Source of the DNA: Streptomyces odonnellii
Lineage (GTDB): Bacteria; Actinomycetota; Actinomycetes; Streptomycetales; Streptomycetaceae
DNA length: 58,493 nt
Direction: 5' to 3'
Assembly (NCBI RefSeq): GCF_000981895.1
Contig: NZ_LATD01000062.1
Location: 1-58,493, forward strand
Shown here piece by piece: positions 32,270 through 42,058 of this stretch. Under the pieces are notes generated by a model, which was given only the letters and a program-made list of their open reading frames with translations, searched no databases and was not told the origin of the DNA. Each line of letters opens with the position of its first letter. Within the stretch, counting starts at the first letter, position 1. A program made the translations under genes and the position numbers.

Positions 32270-35227
32270 ATGCGGGATTCCATGGTCGCCGTGGGCCAGG
32301 CGCGGCCCCCGGCACCGCTGTCGAGACGGAGACGCGTCCGCGCCGCCGTGGTGGCCGGGCTGACGGCCGGTGCGCTCGTCGCCGGACTGTCCCCGTCCTC
32401 CGCCGCCACCGCCCCGGCCGGGAAGGCCGGCCAGGACATCAGCGCGTACGACGCCGTCGACCAGTTCATCGGTACGGAGCTGGACGGCACCCAGAACAAG
32501 GGCAACAGCGCGTACGGCAACACCTGGCCGGGCGCCACCGTGCCGTTCGGCATGGTCCAGTCGAGCCCGACCACATACCGGTCGAGCGACGGCGACCAGA
32601 AGGGCGGCTACGAGTACACCGCCGACAAGATCCGTGGCTTCGGCATGACCCGGCTCTCCGGCACGGGCTGCGAAGGCCGGTTCAGCGCCTTCGACTTCCC
32701 CGTCCTTCCGTACACCGGGGCCCTCGCGGGCGGCGCGCTGCCGACGAGTCCGGCCGCCGGAATCACCCCGTACTACCTGGACTTCGACCACAGCGCCGAG
32801 TCCGCCGAGCCCGGCTACTACTCGGTGGACCTCGCCAACGGCGTCGGTACGGAGCTGACCGCGACGACCCGTACGGCCGTCAGCCGGTACGACTTCCCCG
32901 CCGACAGCGGCAGTTCGACCCTGATCCTGGATGTGGCCGGTTCCAACAACCGTGTCTTCGACAGCGAGGTCACCGTCAAGGGCCGCACCGTCAGCGGCTG
33001 GGTGGAGACCGCCTCGGTGTGCGAGGAGGGCGGTCGCTACCGCGCCTACTTCTCTGCCACCTTCGACCGCCCCTTCACGTCCTACGGCACCTGGCAGGGC
33101 GGTACGGTCACCCCCGGTGCCCCCACCGCACGCGGCGGCGCGGCCAAGCACGGCGCGGGCGTCTATCTCGTCTTCGACAAGGGCGCCGAGGTCACCGCGA
33201 AGACCGGTCTCAGCTATGTCAGCGTCGAGAACGCCGCCGAGAACGCGGCGTCGGAGGCCGACCACTCCTTCCAGGGAGTACGGTCCCGTGCGGCGCGGCT
33301 GTGGAAGGACGCGCTGGACACCGTCGATGTGAAGGGCGGTACGGAGCCGGAGCGGGTGAAGTTCTACACCGCGCTCTACCACTCGCTGCTGCACCCGAAC
33401 GTCGCCGACGACGTGAACGGCCAGTACGCCGGCCAGGACGGCACGGTCCGCACCGTCGAGCGCGGCCGGCACCACTACGTCACCTACGCGGGCTGGGACA
33501 TGTACCGCGGGCAGTCGCAACTCGTCGCGCTGCTCTTCCCGAAGGCCGGCGACGACATCAACCAGTCCATCGTGGACATGGTCCAGCAGAGCGGCAGGTG
33601 GCCCAACTGGCCGCATCTGAATCAGTCGCAGCAGAAGATGAGCGGTGACTCGCTCCAGGTGATCCTCTCCTCCATCGACGCGTTCGGCAGCACGGACTAC
33701 GACCGCGAGGCCGCCCTCGCCTCCATGAGGACGACGCAGTCGCTGCCCGCGGACACCACCCTGCGCCGGTACGCGCAGCAGTACTTCAGCACCGGCTTCA
33801 TCGAGAACCGCAAGGGCGACTCCGCCACGTCCAAGACGCTGGAGTACGCGATCGACGACTTCGCGATCGCCCAGCTCGCCGACCGCCTCGGCGACAGCGG
33901 CACCCGCGAGCGGTTCATGACGCGCGCCCAGAGCTGGCAGAACCTCTTCGACTCCGGCACCCGGCAGATACGGCCCCGTGAGCGCAACGGCTTCGACCGC
34001 GGCTTCAACCTCGGTGAGCGCGGCGACCAGTTCGAGCAGGCGACCGGCTACCAGTACGGCTGGATGGTGCCGCAGAACATCGGCACCCTGGTCGAGAAGC
34101 GCGGCGGCGCCGACACCGTCATCAAGGACCTCGACCAGCACACCGCCGCGCTGGACGCGGGCGTGTACAACACGACCGGCGCGTATCTGAGCAACCAGCC
34201 CAGCTTCTCCATGCCGTTCATCTACAACTGGCTGGGCCGGCCCGACCGGACCGGCGACGTGCTGCGCCGCGCGGTCACCGAGATGTACGACACGACGCCC
34301 TCGGGTCTGCCGGGCAACGACGACCTGGGCTCGCTCAGTTCGTGGTACGTGTGGGCCAACATGGGTATGTACCCGTCGGTCTACGGCACGGCCAATCTGG
34401 TGCTGAGCGCGCCGATGTTCGAGCGCGTCACCGTCGACAGCGCCGACGCCGACCGGAAGATCACCATCAACGCCCCGGACGTCACGGCCGGCAAGCCGTA
34501 CATCACCGGGATGAAGCTCAACGGCAAGAAGACCACCAGGTCCTGGGTGGACGAGGACTTCGCGCGGCACGGCGGGAGGATCGCGTACACCATGGGCAGT
34601 ACGCCCGGCAGCTGGGGCACCGGCGCCGCCGATGTCCCGCCGTCGTACACCGAGGGCGGCGACAGCCGTAACGGCATCGGGATCACCCCGGACGGCCAGG
34701 GCAGGCTCGGTTCGCTCGACCTCAGTGACAACTCGCTCTCCCGCGAGAAGCTCGCCGCCGCGGGTGCCGCTCCGGGCGCGAAGCTGCCGCTGACCGACAC
34801 CGGTGTCACCTTCACCTGGCCGGACACCGAGCCGGGCGAGCCCGACAACTGGATTCCGCACGGCCAGCGCGTCGGTCTGGCGGACACCGAGGGCGTCGCG
34901 GCGAGCGGGATCTCCTTCCTCGGCCTCGCCACCAACGGGCCCTCGCAGGGCACGGCGGTCGTCGAGTACACCGACGGCACCACCCAGAACGTGCCGGTGC
35001 AGTTCACGGACTGGACGCCGGGTACGAACTACCAGTTCGGCAATGTGCCGGTGGTGGCCACGACGGGCCGGAACAATGTGAACGGCAGCTCGGACACCGT
35101 ACGGACCCTGGTGTTCGGTACGGCACCGCAGGCGCTCGACCCGGCGAAGCGTGTGAAGTCCGTGGTGCTGCCACAGGGCACCGACCGCGGTGTGATGCAC
35201 ATCTTCGACGTCGCGCTCCGGCCCTGA
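32270..35227 (+). CDS. Secreted GH92-family alpha-mannosidase
   Basis: 985 aa. The signal peptide has an Arg-rich n-region (RRRRVRAAVVAGLTAGALVA) and a cleavage site near SSAATA, residue 46. The N-terminal beta-sandwich has FIGTELDGTQNKGNSAYGN and TWPGATVPFGMVQ. The (alpha/alpha)6 domain has the family signatures TYAGWDMYRGQSQL, ATGYQYGWMVPQN and GLPGNDDLGSLSSWYVWANMG. A C-terminal extension of about 150 residues ends the protein. GH92 enzymes are Ca-dependent exo-alpha-mannosidases acting on N-glycans or mannans. Start ATG 32270 follows GAGAGG. Confidence 0.92.
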   Translation: MRDSMVAVGQARPPAPLSRRRRVRAAVVAGLTAGALVAGLSPSSAATAPAGKAGQDISAYDAVDQFIGTELDGTQNKGNSAYGNTWPGATVPFGMVQSSPTTYRSSDGDQKGGYEYTADKIRGFGMTRLSGTGCEGRFSAFDFPVLPYTGALAGGALPTSPAAGITPYYLDFDHSAESAEPGYYSVDLANGVGTELTATTRTAVSRYDFPADSGSSTLILDVAGSNNRVFDSEVTVKGRTVSGWVETASVCEEGGRYRAYFSATFDRPFTSYGTWQGGTVTPGAPTARGGAAKHGAGVYLVFDKGAEVTAKTGLSYVSVENAAENAASEADHSFQGVRSRAARLWKDALDTVDVKGGTEPERVKFYTALYHSLLHPNVADDVNGQYAGQDGTVRTVERGRHHYVTYAGWDMYRGQSQLVALLFPKAGDDINQSIVDMVQQSGRWPNWPHLNQSQQKMSGDSLQVILSSIDAFGSTDYDREAALASMRTTQSLPADTTLRRYAQQYFSTGFIENRKGDSATSKTLEYAIDDFAIAQLADRLGDSGTRERFMTRAQSWQNLFDSGTRQIRPRERNGFDRGFNLGERGDQFEQATGYQYGWMVPQNIGTLVEKRGGADTVIKDLDQHTAALDAGVYNTTGAYLSNQPSFSMPFIYNWLGRPDRTGDVLRRAVTEMYDTTPSGLPGNDDLGSLSSWYVWANMGMYPSVYGTANLVLSAPMFERVTVDSADADRKITINAPDVTAGKPYITGMKLNGKKTTRSWVDEDFARHGGRIAYTMGSTPGSWGTGAADVPPSYTEGGDSRNGIGITPDGQGRLGSLDLSDNSLSREKLAAAGAAPGAKLPLTDTGVTFTWPDTEPGEPDNWIPHGQRVGLADTEGVAASGISFLGLATNGPSQGTAVVEYTDGTTQNVPVQFTDWTPGTNYQFGNVPVVATTGRNNVNGSSDTVRTLVFGTAPQALDPAKRVKSVVLPQGTDRGVMHIFDVALRP

Positions 35228-35236
35228 GCCGCGATG

Positions 35237-35320
35237 TTCCCGAGTGCCCGGAGTTCCTGAGTGCCGCCTGGCGTTCCTGAGCACCTTGTGTTCTTGAGCG
35301 CCTGACGGTTCTGAGGCACC
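35237..35320 (+). repeat. Five degenerate TTCCTGAGYRCC repeats
   Basis: Copies at 35237, 35254, 35274, 35291 and 35309 each span about 12 nt with 17-20 nt periods. They fill the space between the GH92 stop codon and the terminator. Related CTGAG units recur on the other side of the PAS gene. Confidence 0.65.
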
Positions 35321-35322
35321 GG

Positions 35323-35369
35323 CGGAAGAGGCCCAGTGGCTGAACCACTCAGCCACTGGGCCTCTTCCG
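35323..35369. terminator. Perfect 21-bp hairpin after the GH92 gene
   Basis: Arms 35323-35343 and 35349-35369 pair over 21 bp without mismatch around the loop ACCAC. This is the strongest hairpin I found in the window. There is no T-tract, but it is a typical streptomycete terminator for the mannosidase gene. Confidence 0.85.
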
Positions 35370-35462
35370 GCCCGGAGGATCGGCTAGCCGCCCGGCCCCG
35401 GGATCTCCGTACCAGGTCCTCTGTAGGGTGACGGTGACCGACTGCTTCGATGTGGAGGCGAC

Positions 35463-35906
35463 ATGGGAGACTTGAACCCCGAAGTGATACTGGGGATGGC
35501 GGCCCAGGCACCCGACGGCATGGTGATCATCGACGGTGAAGGACTGATCCGCTACTGGAACCGCGGCGCGGAGCGCATCTTCGGATTCACCGCCGCCGAG
35601 GTCGACGGCCGCAGCCTGGATGTGATCATCCCGGAGAAACACCGGAAGCGGCACTGGGACGGCTTCCAGGTGGCCATGGCCGAGGGAGTCACCAAGTACG
35701 GCGACAACGACCTGCTGAACGTACCGGCGCTGACCGCGTCCGGCGCGACGATCTCGATCGAGTTCAGCGTGATGCTGCTGGCCGGTCCCGAGGGCGGTCC
35801 GGGGTACGTCGCGGCCGTCATCCGCGATGTCACCGCGCGCCGGGCCCAGGAGCGGGAGACGCGCAAGCGCCTGATGGAGGCGGCTCAGGACCGCGCCGCG
35901 TCCTGA
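35463..35906 (+). CDS. Single PAS-domain protein
   Basis: 147 aa consisting almost only of one PAS domain (about 10-130): PDGMVIIDGEGLIRYWNRGA, ERIFGFTAAEVDGRSLDVII, then GATISIEFSVMLL and VAAVIRDVTARRAQE. The C-terminal helix (about 120-145) would normally lead into an output domain, which is absent. It may bind a small ligand or flavin and act on a partner protein. Start ATG 35463 follows GGAGG. It is isolated between two repeat-rich intergenic regions. Confidence 0.88.
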   Translation: MGDLNPEVILGMAAQAPDGMVIIDGEGLIRYWNRGAERIFGFTAAEVDGRSLDVIIPEKHRKRHWDGFQVAMAEGVTKYGDNDLLNVPALTASGATISIEFSVMLLAGPEGGPGYVAAVIRDVTARRAQERETRKRLMEAAQDRAAS

Positions 35907-35991
35907 GTCCTCATGCCCGAATGTCCGAGTCCTCACGTCCGGGCCTGAGGGCGAGCCCTGAGCTCTGAGACCTGAGTTCTGAGGTTCGAGT
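35901..35991 (+). repeat. CTGAG-rich degenerate repeats downstream of the PAS gene
   Basis: Seven or eight CTGAG or CCGAG cores occur between the end of the PAS gene and 35991 (about 35903, 35925, 35944, 35957, 35964, 35971, 35978, 35986), most 7-20 nt apart. The pattern resembles the array at 35237-35320. Confidence 0.55.
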
Positions 35992-36096
35992 TCTGACCGC
36001 GTTCCGCGCACCGCCGCGGAAGCGCTGCCGTCCCCAGGGGCGCGGGACGGCAGGGACGCGGGACGGAGCGCGCAGCCACGGCCGGAGAAGCCACGG

Positions 36097-37080
36097 TCAG
36101 ACCAGTGCGGCAGCGGCCGTCAGCGGTTCCCACCAGGACCGGTTGGCCCGGTACCAGGCGACCGTCTCGGCCAGACCGGTGGCCAGGTCCACGGTCGGCC
36201 GGTAGCCGAGTTCCCCGGTGATACGGGTGTGGTCCACGCAGTAGCGCCGGTCATGCCCCCTGCGGTCCTCGACGTACCGTATCCGCCCCCAGTCCGCGTC
36301 GCAGGCGCGCACGATCAGATCGACCAGGTCCCGGTTGGGCAGCGATGTGCCGCCACCGATGTTGTACGCCTCGCCCGCCCGCCCCCGAGTCCTGACCAGC
36401 TCGACCGCACGGACATGGTCCGTCACATGGAGCCAGTCCCTGACGTTGCCGCCGTCCCCGTACAGCGGCGCCTCCCCGCCGTCCAGCAGCCGGGTGACGA
36501 ACAGCGGGATCAGCTTCTCCGGGAACTGGTACGGACCGTAGTTGTTGGAGCACCGGGTGACCCGCACATCCAGCCCGTGGGTCCGGTGCTGGGCCAGGGC
36601 GAGCATGTCCCCGGCCGCCTTGGAGGCCGCGTACGGACTGTTCGGCCGCAGCGGGGAGTCCTCGGTCCAGGAACCGCTCTCGATGGAGCCGTAGACCTCG
36701 TCCGTGGAGATGTACAGAAAGGGTCCGACCCCATGGCGCAACGCGGCGTCGAGGAGATTCTGCGTCCCCACCACATTGGTCCGTACAAAGCCGGACGCAT
36801 CGCGGATGGACCGGTCGACATGGGATTCGGCCGCGAAATGCACCACTTGGTCGTGTCCGGCCATCAGCGTGTCGACCAGCTCCACATCACAGATGTCTCC
36901 CTGGACGAATTCCAACGAGGGATGGCCGTCGACCGGGGCGAGATTGGCCCGATTTCCCGCGTATGTCAGGGCGTCCAGAACAGTGACGGTGATATCGCCG
37001 GCCCCGCCGGGCCCCAGCAGCGTACGCACGTAATGGGAGCCGATAAAACCCGCTCCGCCTGTGACAAGCACTCTGGTCAT
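36097..37080 (-). CDS. rmlB: dTDP-glucose 4,6-dehydratase
   Basis: 327 aa, typical length. TGGAGFIGSHYVR is the NAD-binding motif, STDEVYGSI carries the catalytic TDE, and SPYAASKAAGD is the YxxxK pair; HFAAESHVDRSI and NNYGPYQFPEKLIP are further RmlB signatures. It converts dTDP-glucose to dTDP-4-keto-6-deoxyglucose. It is divergent from rmlA; rmlC and rmlD are not in the window. The ATG is 6 nt after a TAGCGT box. Confidence 0.95.
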   Translation of the reverse strand: MTRVLVTGGAGFIGSHYVRTLLGPGGAGDITVTVLDALTYAGNRANLAPVDGHPSLEFVQGDICDVELVDTLMAGHDQVVHFAAESHVDRSIRDASGFVRTNVVGTQNLLDAALRHGVGPFLYISTDEVYGSIESGSWTEDSPLRPNSPYAASKAAGDMLALAQHRTHGLDVRVTRCSNNYGPYQFPEKLIPLFVTRLLDGGEAPLYGDGGNVRDWLHVTDHVRAVELVRTRGRAGEAYNIGGGTSLPNRDLVDLIVRACDADWGRIRYVEDRRGHDRRYCVDHTRITGELGYRPTVDLATGLAETVAWYRANRSWWEPLTAAAALV

Positions 37081-37086
37081 GGCCGG

Positions 37087-37092
37087 ACGCTA
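37087..37092 (-). promoter_or_regulatory. -10 box of leaderless promoter for rmlB
   Basis: TAGCGT on the minus strand is followed by 6 nt and then ATG 37080. Confidence 0.55.
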
Positions 37093-37264
37093 GGAACGCC
37101 GCCTCGCACGGAGCTGGACGGCCACTTGAGATGACTCCCGCCCCGCCGTTCCGGGCTGTTCGAGCCGGTGTCGAGAGAGGCTCCAATACGGCATGGCTCA
37201 GTTGTCGGCGCGCGGCTTCCGTGGGCGCGCGGCTTCACCGGAATCGACGAACGGGAGTGACCTG

Positions 37265-38143
37265 ATGAAGGGGATCATACTGGCGGGCGGAGCCGGCACC
37301 CGGCTCCAGCCGCTGACCCTGGCCGTCTCCAAACAGTTGCTCCCCGTGGGCGACAAGCCCATGATCTATTACCCGCTCAGTGTCCTCATGCTCACCGGCG
37401 TCAGGGACATCCTGATCATTTCCACCCCGGAGGATCTTCCGCAGTTCCGCCGGCTGCTGGGTGACGGCTCCCAGTTGGGACTGCGGATCGAGTACGAGGA
37501 GCAGGCCAGGCCCAACGGGCTGCCCGAGGCCTTTGTCATCGGCGCCGATCACATCGGTGACGATTCGGTCGCGCTCATCCTCGGCGACAACATCTTCCAC
37601 GGCCAGAACTTCTATTCCGTTCTCACCGAGAACAGCCGGAACGTCGACGGCTGTGTCCTCTTCGGTTATCCGGTGCAGGATCCGGAACGGTACGGCGTGG
37701 GCGAGACCGGACCCGACGGAACGCTGGTCTCCATCGAGGAGAAACCGGCGAAGCCGCGCTCCAACACCGCGATCACCGGGCTCTACTTCTACGACAACAC
37801 CGTGGTGGACGTGGCGAAGAATCTGAAGCCCTCCGACCGCGGCGAGCTGGAGATCTCCGATGTGAACCGCTGGTATCTGGAGCGGGGGAGCGCCCGTCTC
37901 GTCAATCTCGGCCGGGGCTTCGCCTGGCTGGACACCGGCACGCCCCGCTCGCTCCTCCAGGCCGGGCAGTACGTGGGCACGCTGGAGGAGCGGCAGGGCG
38001 TACGCATCGCCTGCGTCGAGGAAGTCGCCCTGCGCATGGGCTACATCGACAGCGACGAGTGCTACGGGCTCGGCGCCCGGCTCGGCAAGTCGCGCTACGG
38101 CGAGTACGTCATGGCGATCGCGCGGGAGCTGGCCCAGGCCTGA
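37265..38143 (+). CDS. rmlA: Glucose-1-phosphate thymidylyltransferase
   Basis: 292 aa, typical length. GGAGTRLQPLTLAVSKQLLPV is the nucleotide-binding signature, LGDNIFHGQNF holds the metal-binding Asp, and VSIEEKP and GFAWLDTGTP are conserved. It makes dTDP-glucose from dTTP and glucose-1-phosphate, feeding RmlB. Start ATG 37265 follows GGGAG. Together with the divergent rmlB it supplies a deoxysugar precursor; no glycosyltransferase for natural products is adjacent. Confidence 0.95.
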   Translation: MKGIILAGGAGTRLQPLTLAVSKQLLPVGDKPMIYYPLSVLMLTGVRDILIISTPEDLPQFRRLLGDGSQLGLRIEYEEQARPNGLPEAFVIGADHIGDDSVALILGDNIFHGQNFYSVLTENSRNVDGCVLFGYPVQDPERYGVGETGPDGTLVSIEEKPAKPRSNTAITGLYFYDNTVVDVAKNLKPSDRGELEISDVNRWYLERGSARLVNLGRGFAWLDTGTPRSLLQAGQYVGTLEERQGVRIACVEEVALRMGYIDSDECYGLGARLGKSRYGEYVMAIARELAQA

Positions 38144-38193
38144 GGCCCCGGTCTGAGGCTCTGAGTCCGGGACGCCGGCCTGGGGCGCCGGTC

Positions 38194-38208
38194 CGGGGCG
38201 CAGCCCCG
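38194..38208 (+). terminator. Short hairpin after rmlA
   Basis: CGGGGC-GCA-GCCCCG forms a 6-bp stem with a 3-nt loop, 50 nt after the rmlA stop and before the convergent DUF2267 gene. The surrounding GC-rich bases could lengthen it imperfectly. Confidence 0.45.
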
Positions 38209-38255
38209 AGAGGCCGCCCGCCCGGGTCGGGGAGTCCCCTCGGCCGGCGGGAGTG

Positions 38256-38684
38256 TCAGGGGAGGAGAGCGGCGAGCGACGCGGGCATACGGGATTTGAT
38301 GTCTTTCCACTCGCCCTCGCTGATGTGCTGCTGGAGCACGGTCAGCACGGTGTGCACCAACTGCTCGGTGCCGCCCTCCACCGAGTAGCGGAAATCCTGC
38401 CGGACACGCTCCAGGAATTCCTCCTTGTGCATCTTCACCGGTGTTTCCGAGGGCTTCCAGCCGTCGTAGTAGATACCGCGCAGCAGGGTCGGCAACTGCG
38501 CGGCGAACTGCGCGCTCTCGTCGACGGGCAGCCGGTCCCGTAGCTGGTGCAGGACCGTCCGCAGCGCGGCATAGGACTGTTTCCTGCGGTCCTTGGGCCA
38601 CCCATAGGCCTTTTCGATCTCATTGAGGATGTGGTTCGCCTTGTCGACCATGGTGTCGAACGAAGGGAATCCTGTGTCGACCAT
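38256..38684 (-). CDS. DUF2267-domain protein
   Basis: 142 aa, helical. KAYGWPKDRRKQSYAALRTVLHQLRDRLP, then AQFAAQLPTLLRGIYYDGW and a second repeat half with TVLTVLQQHISEGEWKDIKSRMP, fit DUF2267. Family function is unknown to me. No signal or membrane segment is present. Start ATG 38684 follows AAAGGA. It is convergent with rmlA. Confidence 0.88.
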   Translation of the reverse strand: MVDTGFPSFDTMVDKANHILNEIEKAYGWPKDRRKQSYAALRTVLHQLRDRLPVDESAQFAAQLPTLLRGIYYDGWKPSETPVKMHKEEFLERVRQDFRYSVEGGTEQLVHTVLTVLQQHISEGEWKDIKSRMPASLAALLP

Positions 38685-38797
38685 CTCGTGATCCTTTCGG
38701 CTGTCCGATTTAAGGTCACGAACGGTCCCGTGTGCCAGTCATGGCAGGCGAATGGGTTCATCCGCCCCCCCCGCGCGGGCCCGCCGCACCACGCATA

Positions 38798-38836
38798 AGG
38801 GTGCCCAGCGCGCGGGGAACGCGCGCGGGGCACCCT
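38798..38836 (-). terminator. Hairpin after the oxc-frc operon
   Basis: Arms AGGGTGCCC (38798-38806) plus GCGCGCG, and the complementary 38820-38836, pair over 9 + 7 bp with one mismatch and a 5-nt loop. It starts about 55 nt past the frc stop codon. Confidence 0.65.
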
Positions 38837-38890
38837 GGTGGATCCGGCCGCCTCGGATGATCAGGCCACCGCGGATCGGGCCGCCTCGGA

Positions 38891-40147
38891 TCAGGCGACG
38901 ACGTTGTCCTCGTGCAGCTTGGCGATGGCGTACGCGTCGTAGCCCAGGTCGGCCAGGACCTCGTCCGTGTGCTCACCGAGCAGCGGAGCACCCTTGATGT
39001 CGGGCTTGAAGCCGGAGAACTTGACCGGGCTGCCCACCGTCAGGTAGGTGCCGCGGTCCTTCTGCTCGACCTCGACGATCGTGCCGCTCTTGCGCATGTC
39101 GGGGTCCTCGGCGAGCTCCTTCATGCTGAGCACGGGGGCGCAGGGCACCTCCCACTCACGCAGGATGTCGACCGCCTCGTACTTGGTCTTGTCGGCCAGC
39201 CACTTCTCGATCTCGCCGAAGATCTCCATGATCCGCGGCTGGCGGGCCCGGGCGGTCGTGTAGTCCGGGTCCTCGACCCACTCGGGGTGGCCGATGGCCT
39301 CAGCGGTGCGCTTCCAGTTCTGCTCCTGGATCGTGAAGTAGATGTAGGCGTTGGGGTCGGTCTCCCAGCCCTTGCACTTCAGGATCCAGCCCGGCTGGCC
39401 ACCGCCGCCCGCGTTGCCGCCACGCGGCACCGCGTCGCCGAACTCGCCGTGCGGGTACTGGGGGTACTCCTCCAGGTAGCCGACCTTCTCCAGGCGCTGC
39501 TGGTCACGGAGCTTGACACGGGTCAGGTTGAGCACGGCGTCCTGCATGGACACCGATACCTTCTGGCCCTCACCGGTCGCGTTGCGCTGGATGATCGCGG
39601 TCAGCAGACCGATCAGCAGGTGCATACCGGTGTTGCTGTCGCCGAGGGCCGAGCCGCTGATGGTCGGCGGGCCGTCCCAGAAGCCGGTGGTGGACGCGGC
39701 GCCACCGGCCGCCTGCGCGACGTTCTCGTACACCTTGAGGTCGGACCACGACGAGTCGTCGTTGAAGCCCTTGACCGAGCCGAAGATCAGCCGCGGGTTC
39801 AGCTCGTGGATGTAGTCCCAGCCGAGGCCCATGCGGTCCATGGCGCCCGGCGCGAAATTCTCGACCAGGATGTCCGACTCGCGGATCAGCTTCTCCATGA
39901 CCTCCTTGCCCTCGGGGGTCTTGGTGTTGATGGCCAGCGAGCGCTTGTTGCTGTTGAGCATCGTGAAGTACAGCGCGTCGAGGTCCGGGATGTCCCGGAG
40001 CTGGTTGCGGGTCACGTCGCCGCCCTGGGGGCGTTCGACCTTGATGACGTCGGCGCCGAACCAGGCGAGCATCTGGGTACACGCGGGACCGGCCTGGACC
40101 CCGGTGAAGTCGATCACCTTGATTCCGGCGAGCGGCTTGTCACTCAT
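38891..40147 (-). CDS. frc: Formyl-CoA:oxalate CoA-transferase
   Basis: 418 aa, matching the family (about 416-428). [20 protein letters not shown] is the N-terminal signature. The catalytic Asp is D170 in [11 protein letters not shown], and GGGGQPGW is the mobile glycine loop. Frc moves CoA from formyl-CoA to oxalate, giving oxalyl-CoA for Oxc in the cytoplasm. It is second in the oxc-frc operon, 71 nt after oxc. Start ATG 40147 follows AGAAGGAAG. Confidence 0.95.
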   Translation of the reverse strand: MSDKPLAGIKVIDFTGVQAGPACTQMLAWFGADVIKVERPQGGDVTRNQLRDIPDLDALYFTMLNSNKRSLAINTKTPEGKEVMEKLIRESDILVENFAPGAMDRMGLGWDYIHELNPRLIFGSVKGFNDDSSWSDLKVYENVAQAAGGAASTTGFWDGPPTISGSALGDSNTGMHLLIGLLTAIIQRNATGEGQKVSVSMQDAVLNLTRVKLRDQQRLEKVGYLEEYPQYPHGEFGDAVPRGGNAGGGGQPGWILKCKGWETDPNAYIYFTIQEQNWKRTAEAIGHPEWVEDPDYTTARARQPRIMEIFGEIEKWLADKTKYEAVDILREWEVPCAPVLSMKELAEDPDMRKSGTIVEVEQKDRGTYLTVGSPVKFSGFKPDIKGAPLLGEHTDEVLADLGYDAYAIAKLHEDNVVA

Positions 40148-40218
40148 GGTGGCTTCCTTCTTGTGAATGATCTCGGTACGGAGGGTGTGGTGTGCGGGGA
40201 GTGCGGTGAGCCGGTCGC

Positions 40219-41976
40219 TCACTTCTTCGCCGGCGTGATGTTGCCGACGGTGATGCCCTTCGGGTTGAGGTGCGCGATATGACCGCTCTCGGTGCCGGCC
40301 GACGGGTCGATCGCGCAGTCGATGAGCGCCGGGCCGCCCGAGGCCAGCGCCTCGGTGAGGGCCGCGGTGACCTCGGCGGGCGTGGTGGCGCGGTAGCCCT
40401 TGCCGCCGAACGCCTCGATCATCAGGTCGTGCCGCGCCTGGAGCATCAGGGTCGTGGGCGACGGGTCGTCGTCCGACTCCAGGGGGTTGATGTCGTCGCC
40501 CCGGTAGACACCGCCGTTGTTCATGATGACGGTGACGATCGGCAGCTTGTAGCGGCAGATCGTCTCCAGCTCCATACCGCTGAAGCCGAAGGCGCTGTCG
40601 CCCTCCACGGCCACGACCGGCTCGCCGCTCTCGACGGCTGCGGCGATCGCGTAGCCCATACCGATGCCCATGACACCCCACGTACCGCTGTCGAGGCGGT
40701 GGCGCGGCACATGCATGTCGATCACATTGCGCGCGATGTCCAGCGCGTTGGCACCCTCGTTGACGAGATACGTCTCGGGGTGCTCGTGGATGACGTCACG
40801 GACCGCCTTCAGGGCACCCATGAACTGCATCGGGTGCGGGTCGGCCTTCAGACGCTCCGCCATCTTGGCGACGTTCTGCTTCGAGCGCGCCGCCAGCTCC
40901 TCGCGCCAGGCGGTGGGCGCCGTGATCCGGCCGGGCTTGGTCCGCTCGGAGAGCGCTTCGAGCACCGACTCGATGTCCCCGACGAGCGGGGCGGCGATGG
41001 GCTGGTTGCTGTCCAGCTCCTTGGGCTCGATGTCCACCTGGATGAACTTGGCGTCCGGGTTCCACTGCGGAGCCTCGCCGTGGTTCAGCAGCCAGTTCAG
41101 CCGCGCGCCGATGAGCATCACGACATCGGCCTTCTTCAGCGCCAGCGAACGGGCGGTCGCGGCCGACTGCGGATGGTTGTCGGGCAGCAGGCCCTTCGCC
41201 ATCGACATCGGCACGTACGGGATGCCCGTGGACTCGATGAACTCACGGATCCGCTCGTCGGCCTGCGCGTACGCGGCGCCCTTGCCGAGCACCACCAGCG
41301 GGCGCTGAGCACCCTCCAGGATCTCGATGGCGCGGTCGACCGCCTCGGGCGCGGGAAGCTGGCGCGGCGACGGGTCGACCAGACGGCTCAGCGTCTTGTC
41401 GCCCTCCTCCTTGTCCATGATCGAGCCCAGCACCGCGGCGGGGATGTCGAGGTAGACACCGCCGGGGCGGCCCGAGATCGCGGTGCGCAGCGCACGGGCG
41501 ATACCGCGGCCGATGTCCTCCACGCGGCTCACCCGGTAGGCGGCCTTGACGAACGGCTGCGCGGCGGCGAGCTGGTCCATCTCCTCGTAGTCGCCCTGCT
41601 TGAGGTCGACGAGGTGCCGCTCGCTGGAGCCCGAGATCTGCACCATCGGGAAACAGTTCGTGGTGGCGTTGGCCAGTGCCACAAGGCCGTTGAGGAAGCC
41701 CGGCGCGGACACCGTCAGGGCCACCCCGGGCCTCTTCGTGAGGTAGCCGGCCGCCGCCGCCGCGTGTCCGGCGTTGCTCTCGTGACGGAAGCCGATGTAG
41801 CGAATGCCCTGAGCCTGCGCGAGGCGGGCCAGGTCGGTGATCGGGATGCCGACCACCCCGTAGATGGTGTCGACATCGTTCATCTTCAGCGCGTCGACGA
41901 CCAGGTGGTACCCGTCGGTGAGCTCGGCCGGAGCGTCGACGGTAGCCGCGGTCTCCTGTGCAGAGGGGGCGGTCAT
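40219..41976 (-). CDS. oxc: Oxalyl-CoA decarboxylase
   Basis: 585 aa, a thiamine-diphosphate enzyme. The N-terminal pyrophosphate-binding part has [16 protein letters not shown] and [17 protein letters not shown] with the catalytic Glu. The C-terminal part has [20 protein letters not shown] then VIMNNGGVY, the ThDP/Mg motif. These fit Oxc rather than acetolactate synthase. It converts oxalyl-CoA to formyl-CoA plus CO2. It is first in the operon with frc. Start ATG 41976 follows AAGGAGG. It is divergent from the acyl-CoA ligase gene. Confidence 0.95.
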   Translation of the reverse strand: MTAPSAQETAATVDAPAELTDGYHLVVDALKMNDVDTIYGVVGIPITDLARLAQAQGIRYIGFRHESNAGHAAAAAGYLTKRPGVALTVSAPGFLNGLVALANATTNCFPMVQISGSSERHLVDLKQGDYEEMDQLAAAQPFVKAAYRVSRVEDIGRGIARALRTAISGRPGGVYLDIPAAVLGSIMDKEEGDKTLSRLVDPSPRQLPAPEAVDRAIEILEGAQRPLVVLGKGAAYAQADERIREFIESTGIPYVPMSMAKGLLPDNHPQSAATARSLALKKADVVMLIGARLNWLLNHGEAPQWNPDAKFIQVDIEPKELDSNQPIAAPLVGDIESVLEALSERTKPGRITAPTAWREELAARSKQNVAKMAERLKADPHPMQFMGALKAVRDVIHEHPETYLVNEGANALDIARNVIDMHVPRHRLDSGTWGVMGIGMGYAIAAAVESGEPVVAVEGDSAFGFSGMELETICRYKLPIVTVIMNNGGVYRGDDINPLESDDDPSPTTLMLQARHDLMIEAFGGKGYRATTPAEVTAALTEALASGGPALIDCAIDPSAGTESGHIAHLNPKGITVGNITPAKK

Positions 41977-42058
41977 GGTCCGAGGTCCTCCTTGGGCAGT
42001 CATGCCTGTTCGGCTTCTTGTCCCACCTTCGGTGCCGCGCGCCGAGCCGTCCAAGACC

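Noticed and set aside
32132..35356. A 1074-codon minus-strand open frame opposite the GH92 gene
   Set aside because: The plus strand has a signal peptide and clear GH92 motifs throughout; the minus frame is Val/Arg/Gly/His-rich shadow.
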